This document shows, in pieces, positions 1 to 8,825 of a DNA stretch of 64,000 bases. Made by a program: the position numbers and the translations under genes. The DNA is from an uncultured Pelagibacteraceae bacterium (GTDB lineage: Bacteria > Pseudomonadota > Alphaproteobacteria > Pelagibacterales > Pelagibacteraceae). Location: positions 62,001 through 126,000 of the forward strand of contig CACCBF010000003.1 in assembly GCA_902544135.1 (NCBI GenBank), written 5' to 3'. How positions within the stretch are numbered: the first letter of the stretch is position 1; the number at the start of each line of letters is the position of its first letter. The notes beneath the pieces were generated by a model. It did not search any database, was not told the DNA's origin, and saw nothing but the letters and a program-made list of their open reading frames with translations.

Positions 1-1
1 T

Positions 2-595
2 CATGTAAAATATCCAATAACTTTTTTATTTAAACAACTTGGAATATTAATACCATTTTTCCTCTTAATGTTTTTATTAATAAAAAAAATTGAAATTAAA
101 TTCAATTTTAATGATAGGAAGTTTCTTTTTTTATTATCTATTAGTATTTTACCTATCTTTTTAATATTTATTACTTCAGTTATTACAGGATCTAAAATTA
201 GAACAATGTGGATGACACCTTTTTATTTGCCTCTTGGAATATTTTCTGTCTATTTATTTAGGTCTCAAATCAATCTTAAAAAAATAAATTCTTTTTTAGT
301 TGGGTTTTTATTTTTGTTTTTTTTATCTCCAAGCCTATACGCATATATTTCTATAACAAAAACTGACAAAAGAACTGATTATCCAGGCAAAGAGATCGCA
401 GCAAAGGTTCAATTTACTTGGGAACAAGATTTTGAAAAAGAAATTGAGTTTGTTACAGGAGATGAGTGGAAGGCAGGCAATTTATCTTATCACTTAAAAT
501 CACGACCAAAGTGGGAAGGGTTTACTAAAAAGGAAATTTTAAATAAATCAAGTCAATTTATTTGTTTAGATGATATTTGTTTAGGGAGATATTAA
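2..595 (+). CDS. Membrane glycosyltransferase, GT39/ArnT-like, C-terminal part (5' end outside window)
   Basis: The reading frame is open from base 2, so the gene begins before the window and the ATG at 68 is internal. The visible 197 or so residues start with hydrophobic segments (two to three membrane helices around residues 15-60 and 75-115), then a soluble tail. The TGSKIRTMWMTPFYLPLG stretch between helices and the overall plan resemble the C-terminal half of lipid-linked-sugar glycosyltransferases of the PMT/ArnT group. The next gene, 6 bases on, is a GT2 enzyme of the polyprenyl-phosphate sugar synthase type, which fits a donor-plus-transferase pair acting on cell-surface glycans. The catalytic N-terminal loop is not in view, so the family call is tentative. 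Confidence 0.55.
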   Translation, partial: HVKYPITFLFKQLGILIPFFLLMFLLIKKIEIKFNFNDRKFLFLLSISILPIFLIFITSVITGSKIRTMWMTPFYLPLGIFSVYLFRSQINLKKINSFLVGFLFLFFLSPSLYAYISITKTDKRTDYPGKEIAAKVQFTWEQDFEKEIEFVTGDEWKAGNLSYHLKSRPKWEGFTKKEILNKSSQFICLDDICLGRY

Positions 596-601
596 AAAAC
601 T

Positions 602-1471
602 ATGAAAGTAAAAATTATAATCCCTATTTATAACGATTGGCAGTCAGTGTTTAAACTTTTTGAGGAAATTGATAATTTAAAAATAGATAAAAATTTTGAG
701 ATATCTATTATTGTTGTTAACGATGCCTCAAACCATGATCGATCAAATGAGGAAATCAATTTTGATAATATTCAATCTATAAAGATTTTAAACATGAAAA
801 AAAACCAAGGACATGCAAGATGTATAGCTACTGGACTAAAATATATTTTGGATAAAGATGAATTTGACTATGCAATACCAATGGATGGAGACGGTGAAGA
901 CAGACCAGAGGAAATAAAAAATTTTTTAGATCAAATCAAAGATACAGATAGTGTTACGGTTGTGGGAGAGAGAGTAAAAAGATCAGAGAACTTATTATTT
1001 AAAATTTGTTATCAGTTACATAAGTTGGTAACTTTAACCTTCACTGGTAAATCAATAAAATTTGGAAACTTTACTTGTTTACCAAAAAAGACAGTCGAAA
1101 ATATGATTAATGAAAAAGCCACTTGGAATAGTTTTTCTGGCTCTTTATCTAAAGTAGAAAAAAATTTCATAAAAGTGCCATCGATCAGAGGAACTAGATA
1201 TTTTGGACCATCTAAAATGAGTTTTTTAAATTTGATAAAACATTCATTGTCTATCATCAGTGTTTTTAAAAAAACTTTTTTAATACGTTCTGCTGTATTT
1301 ATAGTTTTATATATATTATTAATTAAAAGTAATGCCTCTGTGATAACGGCGTTACCTTTGATATTCCTACTAATAGCAGTTTATTCCGTATCAAATTTAG
1401 CATTGAGAGAAAATATGGATGAATTCAAAAATTCTCTAAGTCAAATAGAGAGCATAGATAATATTAAATGA
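602..1471 (+). CDS. Glycosyltransferase family 2 (polyprenyl-phosphate sugar synthase-like)
   Basis: A 289-residue GT-A fold glycosyltransferase. The N terminus MKVKIIIPIYND is a classical GT2 start, VNDAS lies at residues 39-43 and the metal and nucleotide-sugar binding acidic motif DGDGED at 95-100, the form seen in dolichyl/polyprenyl-phosphate mannose or glucose synthases. Two hydrophobic segments at about residues 226-268 would anchor it in the inner membrane, as in the longer DPMS/GtrB-type enzymes. It follows a membrane glycosyltransferase by 6 bases and overlaps ppc by 4 bases (ATGA), so the three are probably co-transcribed. It likely loads a sugar on a polyprenyl carrier; the sugar cannot be told from sequence. 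Confidence 0.85.
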   Translation: MKVKIIIPIYNDWQSVFKLFEEIDNLKIDKNFEISIIVVNDASNHDRSNEEINFDNIQSIKILNMKKNQGHARCIATGLKYILDKDEFDYAIPMDGDGEDRPEEIKNFLDQIKDTDSVTVVGERVKRSENLLFKICYQLHKLVTLTFTGKSIKFGNFTCLPKKTVENMINEKATWNSFSGSLSKVEKNFIKVPSIRGTRYFGPSKMSFLNLIKHSLSIISVFKKTFLIRSAVFIVLYILLIKSNASVITALPLIFLLIAVYSVSNLALRENMDEFKNSLSQIESIDNIK

Positions 1472-4155
1472 AAAAAAGAGATCTTTATTACGAGCGAATA
1501 CCAACTAAATTTTTCAGAGAAAATGTCAAATATCTGGGTAATATTTTAGGTAGAGTTATCAAAGAACAAGAAGGACAAAAGTTTTTTGAATTAGTTGAAA
1601 AAGTTAGAAAATTATCAAAAGCTAACAAAATAAATTCTAAAGATAATCGAACTAATCAAACAGTAATTAAAGCAATTAAAAAACTGAGCCCAAAAAATTC
1701 ATTTAAATTAACTAGAGCATTCACACATTTTATGAATTTTATAAATTTAGCTGATTTAATTGATGCTTCTAGAAAGCTAAATGAATATGAAAATAGTAAT
1801 AAGAAAACTTCAAATAACAACATATTTATAGAAGAAATATTTGAGGATCTCTTTAGAAATAAAAAAATTTCAGAAACAAAAATATACAATACCGCCAAAA
1901 ACTTGAAAATTGGAATTGTATTGACTGCACACCCGACCGAAGTAAAGAGAAGAACTCTTATTCAAAAATATCATAATATAATTGAAATTCTTGAACAAAG
2001 AGATTTGCTTAAAAATTTTCCATCAAAATTAGTAGTTTTGGAGAAAAAACTTTTTGATGAGTTAACTATTATTTGGAATACGGATGATTTAAAAAGAATT
2101 AAACCATCTCCATTCGATGAAGCAAGATGGGGACTTGCAATAATTGAGGATAGTTTGTGGGATACAATTCCAAAAGTTTATAGAAGATTAAATTCAATTT
2201 TTGTACAGAACATGAATAAAGGTTTGCCGAAAAATTTTAATCCTATTGAATTTGGATCTTGGATGGGGGGAGACCGCGATGGTAATCCGAATGTTACAGC
2301 TGATGTCACTAGAAAAGTAATTTTACTATCAAGGTGGGAGGCTGCAAAGTTGTACGAGAAAGCACTTACCAAAATAATAAGATCTTATTCTATGGAAAAA
2401 TGTTCGAAAAAAATTCTTAAAAGTGTAGGTAAATCTTTTGAACCCTATAGAGTTTTTTTAAGGCCTCTAAGAGATAAAATGAGGATCACACATAGATCGA
2501 TAGAACAACACCTTGTTAATAAAAAACCTTTAGATCACAATAATTTATTGAGTTCTCGAGAGGAGATATTAAAGCCTTTAAGAGTTGTAAGAGAATCTTT
2601 AGAACAAAATCAAAATGAAAATCTTGCCAGCGGTGAATTATTAGACTTAATGCGAAGGGCAAAGTGTTTTGGCATTAATCTTGCAAGATTAGATATAAGA
2701 CAAGAGTCCTCAAGACACAGTCAGGTAATTAGTGAATATGTTAAAAAGAAATATAAAAAAAATTATTTAAAATTTAGTGAAAACGAAAAAATTGAATTTT
2801 TAAAGAAACAAATACTCTCTAAAAAAAATCAATTAAACAAATTTCAATTTTCAAATAGAGAAAATAAAGAAGTTTGGTCAACCTTTAAAATTTTAGCCAG
2901 TGAACCTAGTGAATGTCTCGGAGCTTATGTAATATCAATGACTAATTCAGCTTCAGATTTGTTATCTGTAATATTTTTACAAAAAGAGGCCAATATTAAA
3001 AACAAGTTAAGAGTAGTCCCATTATTTGAGACTTTAGATGATTTAATTAATGCCAAAGAAATAATGGAGAAATTATTTTCTCAATCATGGTACAGAAAAG
3101 TTATTAAAAATCAGCAGGAGGTCATGATTGGTTATTCAGACTCAAGCAAAGATGCAGGCAAAATTTGTGCAAGTTGGCATCAGTATAAAGCTCAAGAGGA
3201 AATAATTAAATTGAGTAAAAAATATAATATTAATGTAACTTTTTTTCATGGAAGAGGTGGATCTCCTGGACGAGGAGGTGGCCCGATACAATCAACATTA
3301 AGATCACAACCTCCAAACTCTGTTAGAGGAAAAATAAGAATTACCGATCAAGGTGAAGTAATTCAACAAAAGTATGGTTATGAGCCTTTAGCAAAATATA
3401 ATTTATGTAGTTACATAGGTGCAGTAACTGAAGCCACCTTAAAACCATCACCCGTTCCAAAAGCTAGTTGGAGATCTTTAATTGAAAAAATGTCAGAGAT
3501 ATCGAAAAATTCTTATAGAAAAAATATTAATCAAAGTTCTGATTTTATAAAATACTTTGAAACTGTTACGCCTCACAAAGCTCTTGGTAAACTTTCAATA
3601 GGTTCAAGGCCCTCAAAAAGAAAAAACATTGATACTATAAAAAGTTTACGAGCAATCCCTTGGGTGTTTGCTTGGACACAAATTAGACTTATGCTGCCTG
3701 CATGGCTTGGAAGTGCAGAAGCTTTAAGATATTCATACATTAAACAATTCAGAAAAACTTTATTTGATATGGAGAGAAATTGGCCATTTTTTAATTCAAT
3801 GCTTGATATATTAGACATGGTGATTACTAAAGCAGATCCTGAAATATCAAAAATTTACGAAGAGCATTTAGCAGATGAAAGTTTAAAGAGAGTTGGAAAA
3901 AAACTTAGATTTCAATTTGATGTTATTAAAAAGCTAAATAAAAAAATTACGCCTAAAGAAATAATTGCTACAAGAAAACAATTTAGAACATCAATAGGTG
4001 TAAGAAATATTTATTCTGAAGTTTTGAATATAGTTCAGCCTATAGCAATAAAAAAAATTAAGACTATTAAAAATAAAAAAGATAAAGAATATTTGAATGA
4101 TACTTTGTTGACTTCAATAGCAGGAATTGCTGCAGCAATGAAAAATACTGGATGA
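1468..4155 (+). CDS. ppc: Phosphoenolpyruvate carboxylase
   Basis: An 895-residue enzyme of normal family length that carboxylates phosphoenolpyruvate with bicarbonate to oxaloacetate, refilling the TCA cycle. All signature motifs are present: AHPTE at 154-158 (catalytic His155), GGDRDGNP near 268, GYSDSSKDAG at 555-564, FHGRGGSPGRGGGP from 593 (His594, Arg596), QGEVIQQKYG, and the usual C-terminal NTG. The gene overlaps the upstream GT2 gene and the downstream lyase gene by 4 bases each, so translation is probably coupled although the three have no obvious common pathway. Confidence 0.98.
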   Translation: MKKRDLYYERIPTKFFRENVKYLGNILGRVIKEQEGQKFFELVEKVRKLSKANKINSKDNRTNQTVIKAIKKLSPKNSFKLTRAFTHFMNFINLADLIDASRKLNEYENSNKKTSNNNIFIEEIFEDLFRNKKISETKIYNTAKNLKIGIVLTAHPTEVKRRTLIQKYHNIIEILEQRDLLKNFPSKLVVLEKKLFDELTIIWNTDDLKRIKPSPFDEARWGLAIIEDSLWDTIPKVYRRLNSIFVQNMNKGLPKNFNPIEFGSWMGGDRDGNPNVTADVTRKVILLSRWEAAKLYEKALTKIIRSYSMEKCSKKILKSVGKSFEPYRVFLRPLRDKMRITHRSIEQHLVNKKPLDHNNLLSSREEILKPLRVVRESLEQNQNENLASGELLDLMRRAKCFGINLARLDIRQESSRHSQVISEYVKKKYKKNYLKFSENEKIEFLKKQILSKKNQLNKFQFSNRENKEVWSTFKILASEPSECLGAYVISMTNSASDLLSVIFLQKEANIKNKLRVVPLFETLDDLINAKEIMEKLFSQSWYRKVIKNQQEVMIGYSDSSKDAGKICASWHQYKAQEEIIKLSKKYNINVTFFHGRGGSPGRGGGPIQSTLRSQPPNSVRGKIRITDQGEVIQQKYGYEPLAKYNLCSYIGAVTEATLKPSPVPKASWRSLIEKMSEISKNSYRKNINQSSDFIKYFETVTPHKALGKLSIGSRPSKRKNIDTIKSLRAIPWVFAWTQIRLMLPAWLGSAEALRYSYIKQFRKTLFDMERNWPFFNSMLDILDMVITKADPEISKIYEEHLADESLKRVGKKLRFQFDVIKKLNKKITPKEIIATRKQFRTSIGVRNIYSEVLNIVQPIAIKKIKTIKNKKDKEYLNDTLLTSIAGIAAAMKNTG

Positions 4156-5345
4156 TGTTTAGGATAATTTCTGCAACATTAGTTTATTTGTTATTTTGTA
4201 CACCGTCTTTTTCGAATTTTAAAGAAATTAAGAAAAAAGCAAAAATAAATAATCCTGAAATTATTTTTCCAGTTTCAAAAAATCCAAATAGATGTATGAC
4301 GAAAATGTATTCCAATCCCATGACTAATCCAGTTACACCTATTCCAGAAGTTAAAGCTCCTAAAGGTTATGGATTAGATAATAGGTTTAATAGAGCGTTA
4401 CAAAGATTTGAAAATTTTAAACGTCCATGTGGTGGGGGTAGTGTTGAAGCGTGTGAAAATGTAAAAAAGATTATTTTGGAATGGGCTAAAGCAGATGCAG
4501 CAAAAAGAACCGGTCCATCAGATCATGAGGGTAGACATTGGAATGATACTCTAACCGTAAATTTATGGGTGGCTTCACCCATGATGGCTGGTTATTCTTT
4601 TGTAAAACAAGTGATAGATATCCCAACTAATGAGGATAAGATAATTAAAGATTGGTTTAAAAAGATAGTAAAGAAAAACAAACATCTTATGTATGACATG
4701 ACCTACAAAGATGGTACTCAAGCAAGAGGCGTTCCTAAAAGAGCTCATAACCATGCACTGTCATCTGCAATAAGTCATATGCAGTTGGGTGTCCTGCTAA
4801 ATGATAATAAGCTTTTTAAAAAAGCTTTTAAAAATTATGAAGCCACAATTCGGTATCAAAGAAAAGATGGTAGTTTACCTATTGAAACTAGAAGAGGTGG
4901 TAGAGCAATGTTTTACCAAGCAAGAGCAATGAATGCTTTAACAGTCATTGCAATTATTGCGGAAAACCAGGGCTATAATATTTGGGAATATGAATATAAA
5001 GGCAAAAACTTTCATAATATTGTTAAGTTTTTCATCGATTTTACTGAAAATAACGAAATAGTCTTTAAATACGCCAAAGAAATGAAAGCACCTGGACCTG
5101 CAAAAAATTATAAAATGCAAGATCTTGATGGAAGACAAGGGAGTAATTGGGGCTGGCTTTATGCTTATGCAACTCGGTTTCCAGATCATGAAAATATCAA
5201 AAGACTTCAGCAATGGTCGTCAGATAGTAGCAATCTTAACAGTTACCAAGCTAAGATAGTTTTGAATTTTGAAAATATTTCAAAAAGAAAATTTGGTACT
5301 TCATCATGGACAGTTGTTGAACCAAATTGCCATTTTATTAAATAG
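4152..5345 (+). CDS. PL5 alginate lyase-like secreted protein
   Basis: A 397-residue protein with a signal peptide (hydrophobic residues about 3-20, then SFS). Residues Asn200, His201, Arg248 and Tyr255 stand in HNH and ETRRGGRAMFYQ contexts. From memory, the catalytic residues of Sphingomonas alginate lyase A1-III (family PL5) are Asn191, His192, Arg239 and Tyr246: the same four residues with a constant offset of nine. This supports an alpha/alpha-barrel polysaccharide lyase that would act in the periplasm on beta-mannuronate-like polymers; the true substrate is unknown. It starts inside the ppc stop codon (ATGA) and overlaps convergent umuC by 8 bases. Confidence 0.72.
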   Translation: MMFRIISATLVYLLFCTPSFSNFKEIKKKAKINNPEIIFPVSKNPNRCMTKMYSNPMTNPVTPIPEVKAPKGYGLDNRFNRALQRFENFKRPCGGGSVEACENVKKIILEWAKADAAKRTGPSDHEGRHWNDTLTVNLWVASPMMAGYSFVKQVIDIPTNEDKIIKDWFKKIVKKNKHLMYDMTYKDGTQARGVPKRAHNHALSSAISHMQLGVLLNDNKLFKKAFKNYEATIRYQRKDGSLPIETRRGGRAMFYQARAMNALTVIAIIAENQGYNIWEYEYKGKNFHNIVKFFIDFTENNEIVFKYAKEMKAPGPAKNYKMQDLDGRQGSNWGWLYAYATRFPDHENIKRLQQWSSDSSNLNSYQAKIVLNFENISKRKFGTSSWTVVEPNCHFIK

Positions 5346-6618
5346 CTTTGATTGTTGGCAAACAATAAAAATCAGCGGTATCTATTTTAGAAGAATATTG
5401 TCTTCTCATATTCCATTTTTTATGAACTCCAGCACTTGCAAGACTTAAGGTTGATCTACCATATCTATAATTAGTATTATCAATTGATTGCATCAAAGTT
5501 TTTATTTTTTCATCTTTTTCTGATGAGAATAAATTTTTCCTACCATCATCATCTCGTAACCCTGTAAGCATAACTCCTGCTTTTTGATAACGACAGCCGT
5601 TCCTAAATATACTCTCAAGTATTGCGATTGCAGTTTTAACAGTCTCAAGACTATTGTTTGTTGCAATTGGAAAGTCGACAGTTTTTGAATTTGAATAATA
5701 ACCATAATCTCTTTGAAACGGACTAGTTCTAACAAATACAGTAATCGCTTTTGCAACTAATGATTCTGATCTAATTTTTTCAGAAGCGTTCAAACAATAA
5801 TTAGCAACTGCTTCCTTTAATTCTTGAAAACTTTCTATTCTTTTACCGAATGATCTTGAAACGACACAACTTTTCCTTTTTGTTTGTGTAGTCTCTAAGT
5901 CAATACAAGGAACTCCTCTAAGTTCCATTGCAGTTCTTGAGCTTAAAACATTAGAACATTTTTTAATCCAAGTGTTAGACTTATTTTTAAGTTGTTTGGC
6001 ATTATAGATGCCATTCTTTTGATAAAATTTTGTAAGTTGTCTACCAACACCCCATACATCATTAATTTCAACTTTTTCTAAAATTGGATCTAAATTTTCT
6101 ATACCAATCAAACTCGTTACTCCTGATTGTTTTTTCTTTGCGATATGATTTGCAACTTTACTCAATGTTTTGGTTTTAGCGATACCGATACTTGTTGGAA
6201 TACCTGTCCACTGTAAAACTGTTTCTCTAATTTCTCTTCCAACTTTTTCAACCTCTGAGTCTGGAAAATTGGATAAATCTATAAATGCCTCATCAATTGA
6301 ATAAACTTCGATTTCAGTATTAAATCTTTTAAGAGTTCTCATTACTCTTCTAGATAAATCTCCGTATAACGAATAATTTGACGAAAAAACTTCAACTTTA
6401 TTTTTAACAATAATATCTTTTGCTTTAAAATAAGGTTCACCCATCTTGATCCCCAACGCTTTTGCTTCATTGGATCTAGAAATGATACAACCATCATTAT
6501 TAGATAATACGACAACTGGTTTTCTTCTTATTTTTGGATTAAATAATCTTTCACAAGAAACATAGAAAGAATTACAATCAACTAAGCCTATTTTTTTAGT
6601 ACGTTGAATGGATGACAT
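5338..6618 (-). CDS. umuC: Error-prone DNA polymerase V catalytic subunit UmuC
   Basis: A 426-residue Y-family polymerase. The N terminus holds the palm and fingers motifs: GLVDCNSFYVSCERLF with metal ligand Asp14, NNDGCIISRSNEAK, and YSIDEAFIDL with Asp109 and Glu110. Helix-hairpin-helix and little-finger regions follow, for example the VANHIAKKK and WGVGRQL stretches. It performs translesion synthesis in complex with processed UmuD and RecA. The start overlaps the umuD end by 23 bases, typical of a umuDC operon. Its 3' end overlaps the convergent lyase gene by 8 bases. Regulation by SOS is inferred from the box beside umuD. Confidence 0.95.
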   Translation of the reverse strand: MSSIQRTKKIGLVDCNSFYVSCERLFNPKIRRKPVVVLSNNDGCIISRSNEAKALGIKMGEPYFKAKDIIVKNKVEVFSSNYSLYGDLSRRVMRTLKRFNTEIEVYSIDEAFIDLSNFPDSEVEKVGREIRETVLQWTGIPTSIGIAKTKTLSKVANHIAKKKQSGVTSLIGIENLDPILEKVEINDVWGVGRQLTKFYQKNGIYNAKQLKNKSNTWIKKCSNVLSSRTAMELRGVPCIDLETTQTKRKSCVVSRSFGKRIESFQELKEAVANYCLNASEKIRSESLVAKAITVFVRTSPFQRDYGYYSNSKTVDFPIATNNSLETVKTAIAILESIFRNGCRYQKAGVMLTGLRDDDGRKNLFSSEKDEKIKTLMQSIDNTNYRYGRSTLSLASAGVHKKWNMRRQYSSKIDTADFYCLPTIKAI

Positions 6619-6991
6619 AAGTCACAACCCCCCAGATAAAAACATCTTCTTCTTCATTAATTAAAATTCTATTAGAAAAATCTTTAGACCCAGATGATAG
6701 AAATTTTTTATCTCTTTCTTGAACTAAAGTTTTAACCACAAGCTCATCATGAACATTTGCAATAACAGTTGAAAAGTTTTTTGGTTTTAAACTTTTATCG
6801 ACAACCAATAAGTCTCCATCATTGATCCCAACATCCACCATGGATTTTCCCTGTACTCTGATAATAAAAGTAGCTGGAACGTTTTTGATTAGATGCATGT
6901 TTAGATCGATATCTTCTTCGATATAATCAGTGGCAGGTGATGGGAAACCAGCGCCAGCTTTATGCAGATAATAGGGAATAGTTAGTTTCAT
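6596..6991 (-). CDS. umuD: UmuD, LexA-like self-cleaving polymerase V subunit
   Basis: An S24-type serine/lysine autopeptidase. From the ATG at 6991 it has 131 residues: the cleavage site Ala14-Gly15 in GAGFPSPA, Ser50 in GKSM and Lys87 in VVKTL, 37 residues apart as in E. coli UmuD (Ser60 and Lys97). An in-frame ATG at 7021 would add ten residues (MGYKLEQNKN) and make the numbering identical to E. coli, but a TATAAA box overlaps that ATG and the SOS box at 6992-7006 would lie inside the coding sequence, so I prefer 6991. No good ribosome binding site precedes either start. Cotranscribed with umuC. Confidence 0.9.
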   Translation of the reverse strand: MKLTIPYYLHKAGAGFPSPATDYIEEDIDLNMHLIKNVPATFIIRVQGKSMVDVGINDGDLLVVDKSLKPKNFSTVIANVHDELVVKTLVQERDKKFLSSGSKDFSNRILINEEEDVFIWGVVTYVIHSTY

Positions 6992-7006
6992 GTTCTTGTT
7001 TTGTTC
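6992..7006. promoter_or_regulatory. LexA/SOS box (GTTC-N7-GTTC)
   Basis: The plus strand reads GTTC, seven bases, GTTC, the exact alphaproteobacterial LexA operator consensus. It abuts the preferred umuD start codon on its 5' side and lies just downstream of TATAAA sequences on the minus strand at 7021-7026 and 7009-7014, so a bound repressor would block initiation. No lexA gene is in this window; that LexA is the binder is inferred from the site and from the gene it precedes. Confidence 0.75.
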
Positions 7007-7062
7007 TAATTTATAGCCCATTTATACAATGCACGCAAGAGGTTGTATTTTGAGTCTGTAAT

Positions 7063-7097
7063 TGAATCAAAAGTGAATCAAAACGTGAACATCAAAA
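7063..7097. repeat. Three iterated direct repeats in the umuD-cupin spacer
   Basis: TGAATCAAAA occurs at 7063-7072 and 7074-7083, followed by the variant TGAACATCAAAA at 7086-7097. The 11-12 base spacing places the copies on one face of the helix, as for a multimeric regulator. They lie between divergent umuD and the cupin gene. The regulator is unknown. Confidence 0.4.
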
Positions 7098-7177
7098 CTA
7101 TATTTTGTATGCTTGTGGATAACTTCAACCAAGGATAGTTTTAAATTCTGATTTAATTATAAAAAGGAGAAAAAAAA

Positions 7178-7528
7178 ATGAGCTCAATTGAAGTCAAAAC
7201 TTTTGATAATCCAGACGAAAGTAACACAAGTTTTAAAAATGCCAAAATAGATATTGTGAGAGTAGGAGATCAAAGAGTTATGAGATTAGTTTTACAACCA
7301 GGTTGGAAATGGTCACAAGATATCAAACCAACAGTAGGCACAGATAGCTGTAAAGCAAAACATCTAGGTGTAATTGTTTCAGGAGCAGTTTGCGCAAAAC
7401 ATGATGATGGAACTGAATTAACTTATAAAGCTGGCGATGCATATTCAATTGAACCAGGTCATGATGGCTGGGTGGTAGGTGATAAACCTGCGGTAGTTTA
7501 TGAGTTTCATGGAAAATGGGGAGAATAG
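7178..7528 (+). CDS. Small cupin-domain protein
   Basis: A 116-residue single-domain protein with a cupin pattern: a first motif around PGWKWSQDIKP and CKAKHLGVIVSG, and a second around YKAGDAYSIEPGHDGWVVGD. It lacks a signal peptide, so it is cytosolic. The ATG follows an AAAAAGGAG ribosome binding site. It overlaps the GFA-type gene behind it by one base if that gene starts at the GTG, suggesting coupled translation. Function cannot be assigned; small cupins of this type bind a metal and often a small carboxylate. Confidence 0.7.
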   Translation: MSSIEVKTFDNPDESNTSFKNAKIDIVRVGDQRVMRLVLQPGWKWSQDIKPTVGTDSCKAKHLGVIVSGAVCAKHDDGTELTYKAGDAYSIEPGHDGWVVGDKPAVVYEFHGKWGE

Positions 7529-7890
7529 TGAAAAAACTTGTATGCCATTGTGGAGCTGTTGAAGCAGAAATAAATTTAGACGGAGATTTAGCTAAAGTAA
7601 TAAAATGTAATTGTTCTATTTGTAAAAGAAAAGGTGCAATCATGTCGATGGTAAAAAATGAGGATTTTAAAATTACTAAAGGTGAAGGTAAATTAAAACT
7701 CTATCAGTTCCATTCAAAAGTTGCTAAACATTATTTTTGTTCTGAGTGTGGAATTTATACTCATCATAATCCAAGAATTAATCCAGCTATGACAGGATTT
7801 AATGTTGGATGTATTGATGAAATAAACACTTTTGAAATGAAGGATGTTACGGTAAACGATGGTCAAAATCACCCATTAGATAAAAAATAA
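7528..7890 (+). CDS. GFA/CENP-V-type zinc-binding protein
   Basis: A 120-residue protein with the cysteine pattern of the glutathione-dependent formaldehyde-activating (GFA) family: CHCGAV near the N terminus, CNCSICKRKG in the middle and CSECGIYTHH after it, giving two zinc sites. I chose the GTG at 7528 because GGGGAG ends four bases upstream and the product then begins MKKLVCHCGA, a normal family start; an in-frame ATG at 7516 would add four residues. Family members include S-(hydroxymethyl)glutathione synthase, but most have no known reaction. It is paired with the cupin gene. Confidence 0.75.
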   Translation: MKKLVCHCGAVEAEINLDGDLAKVIKCNCSICKRKGAIMSMVKNEDFKITKGEGKLKLYQFHSKVAKHYFCSECGIYTHHNPRINPAMTGFNVGCIDEINTFEMKDVTVNDGQNHPLDKK

Positions 7891-7895
7891 TTTTC

Positions 7896-8825
7896 ATGCA
7901 ACAATTTAGCTTATGCTTTGGTAAGGTAAAAAAAGACTGTCTAAAGTTTATCAAATCTCAAGAGACAAAAGCTGACAAATTTAAGAATAAAGAAAGAATG
8001 ATTAAATTGTTCTTAATTCCATTATGTTTTTGGATAAGTAAAAAAGCCGAAAAGAAAAAACCTTATTTTGTGGGTTTAGCAGGGGGTCAAGGAACAGGTA
8101 AAACTACAATTAGTTCTTTAATAAGAATTATCTTAACAAAATACTTTAAATTAAATGTTTTTAGAATTTCAATAGATGACTTTTATAAAACAAGAAAAGA
8201 ACGTAAAAATTTATCAAAAAGAGTTCATTCTATGCTTTTAACAAGAGGAGTTCCAGGAACTCATGACATTGATATGATTTTAAATTTCTTTAAAAAAGCA
8301 AAAAGCAATAAATTTAAAAGACTAAAATTACCAACATTTAATAAAGCCATAGATGACAGATTTAATAAAAAATACTGGTACGATTTAAAGGACAGACCAG
8401 ATGTAATTATATTTGAGGGATGGTGTGTCGGAGCGAAATCTGAAAAAAATAGCTCATTAAAGAAAACAATCAATTCAATGGAGAAGGCAAAGGATCAAAA
8501 ACAGATCTGGAGAAAATATGTTAACGACCAATTGAAATCAAAATATAAAAAATTATATTCCCAATTGAATTGTTTAATTTATTTAAAAGCAAAAAATTTC
8601 AGTTTGCTCCAAAAATGGAGATTAAAACAAGAGAGAAAACTTTGGGTAAAAAGTAAAGTAAAATCAAACTTAAAGATTATGAGTAGAGGGGATGTAATTA
8701 ATTTTATGCAGACGTATCAAAGAATTACGCAAAATATGTTCAAGAATATGCCTAAATATGCATCAATTATATTCAATTTAAATAGTAACCATCAGATCAA
8801 ATCTGCATTATATAGAAACAAATGA
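7896..8825 (+). CDS. P-loop kinase related to D-glycerate 3-kinase (GLYK/Tda10 type)
   Basis: A 309-residue P-loop protein. Walker A GGQGTGKT lies at residues 63-70, ISIDDFYKT follows at about 93, and TRGVPGTHD and FEGWCVGA are typical of the plant GLYK and yeast Tda10 group of kinases. In the photorespiratory pathway GLYK converts D-glycerate to 3-phosphoglycerate. Glycerate formation fits a glycine- and glycolate-using SAR11 metabolism, but the substrate is inferred. The C-terminal half is lysine rich. The gene ends in an ATGA overlap with the TolC-family gene. Confidence 0.72.
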   Translation: MQQFSLCFGKVKKDCLKFIKSQETKADKFKNKERMIKLFLIPLCFWISKKAEKKKPYFVGLAGGQGTGKTTISSLIRIILTKYFKLNVFRISIDDFYKTRKERKNLSKRVHSMLLTRGVPGTHDIDMILNFFKKAKSNKFKRLKLPTFNKAIDDRFNKKYWYDLKDRPDVIIFEGWCVGAKSEKNSSLKKTINSMEKAKDQKQIWRKYVNDQLKSKYKKLYSQLNCLIYLKAKNFSLLQKWRLKQERKLWVKSKVKSNLKIMSRGDVINFMQTYQRITQNMFKNMPKYASIIFNLNSNHQIKSALYRNK

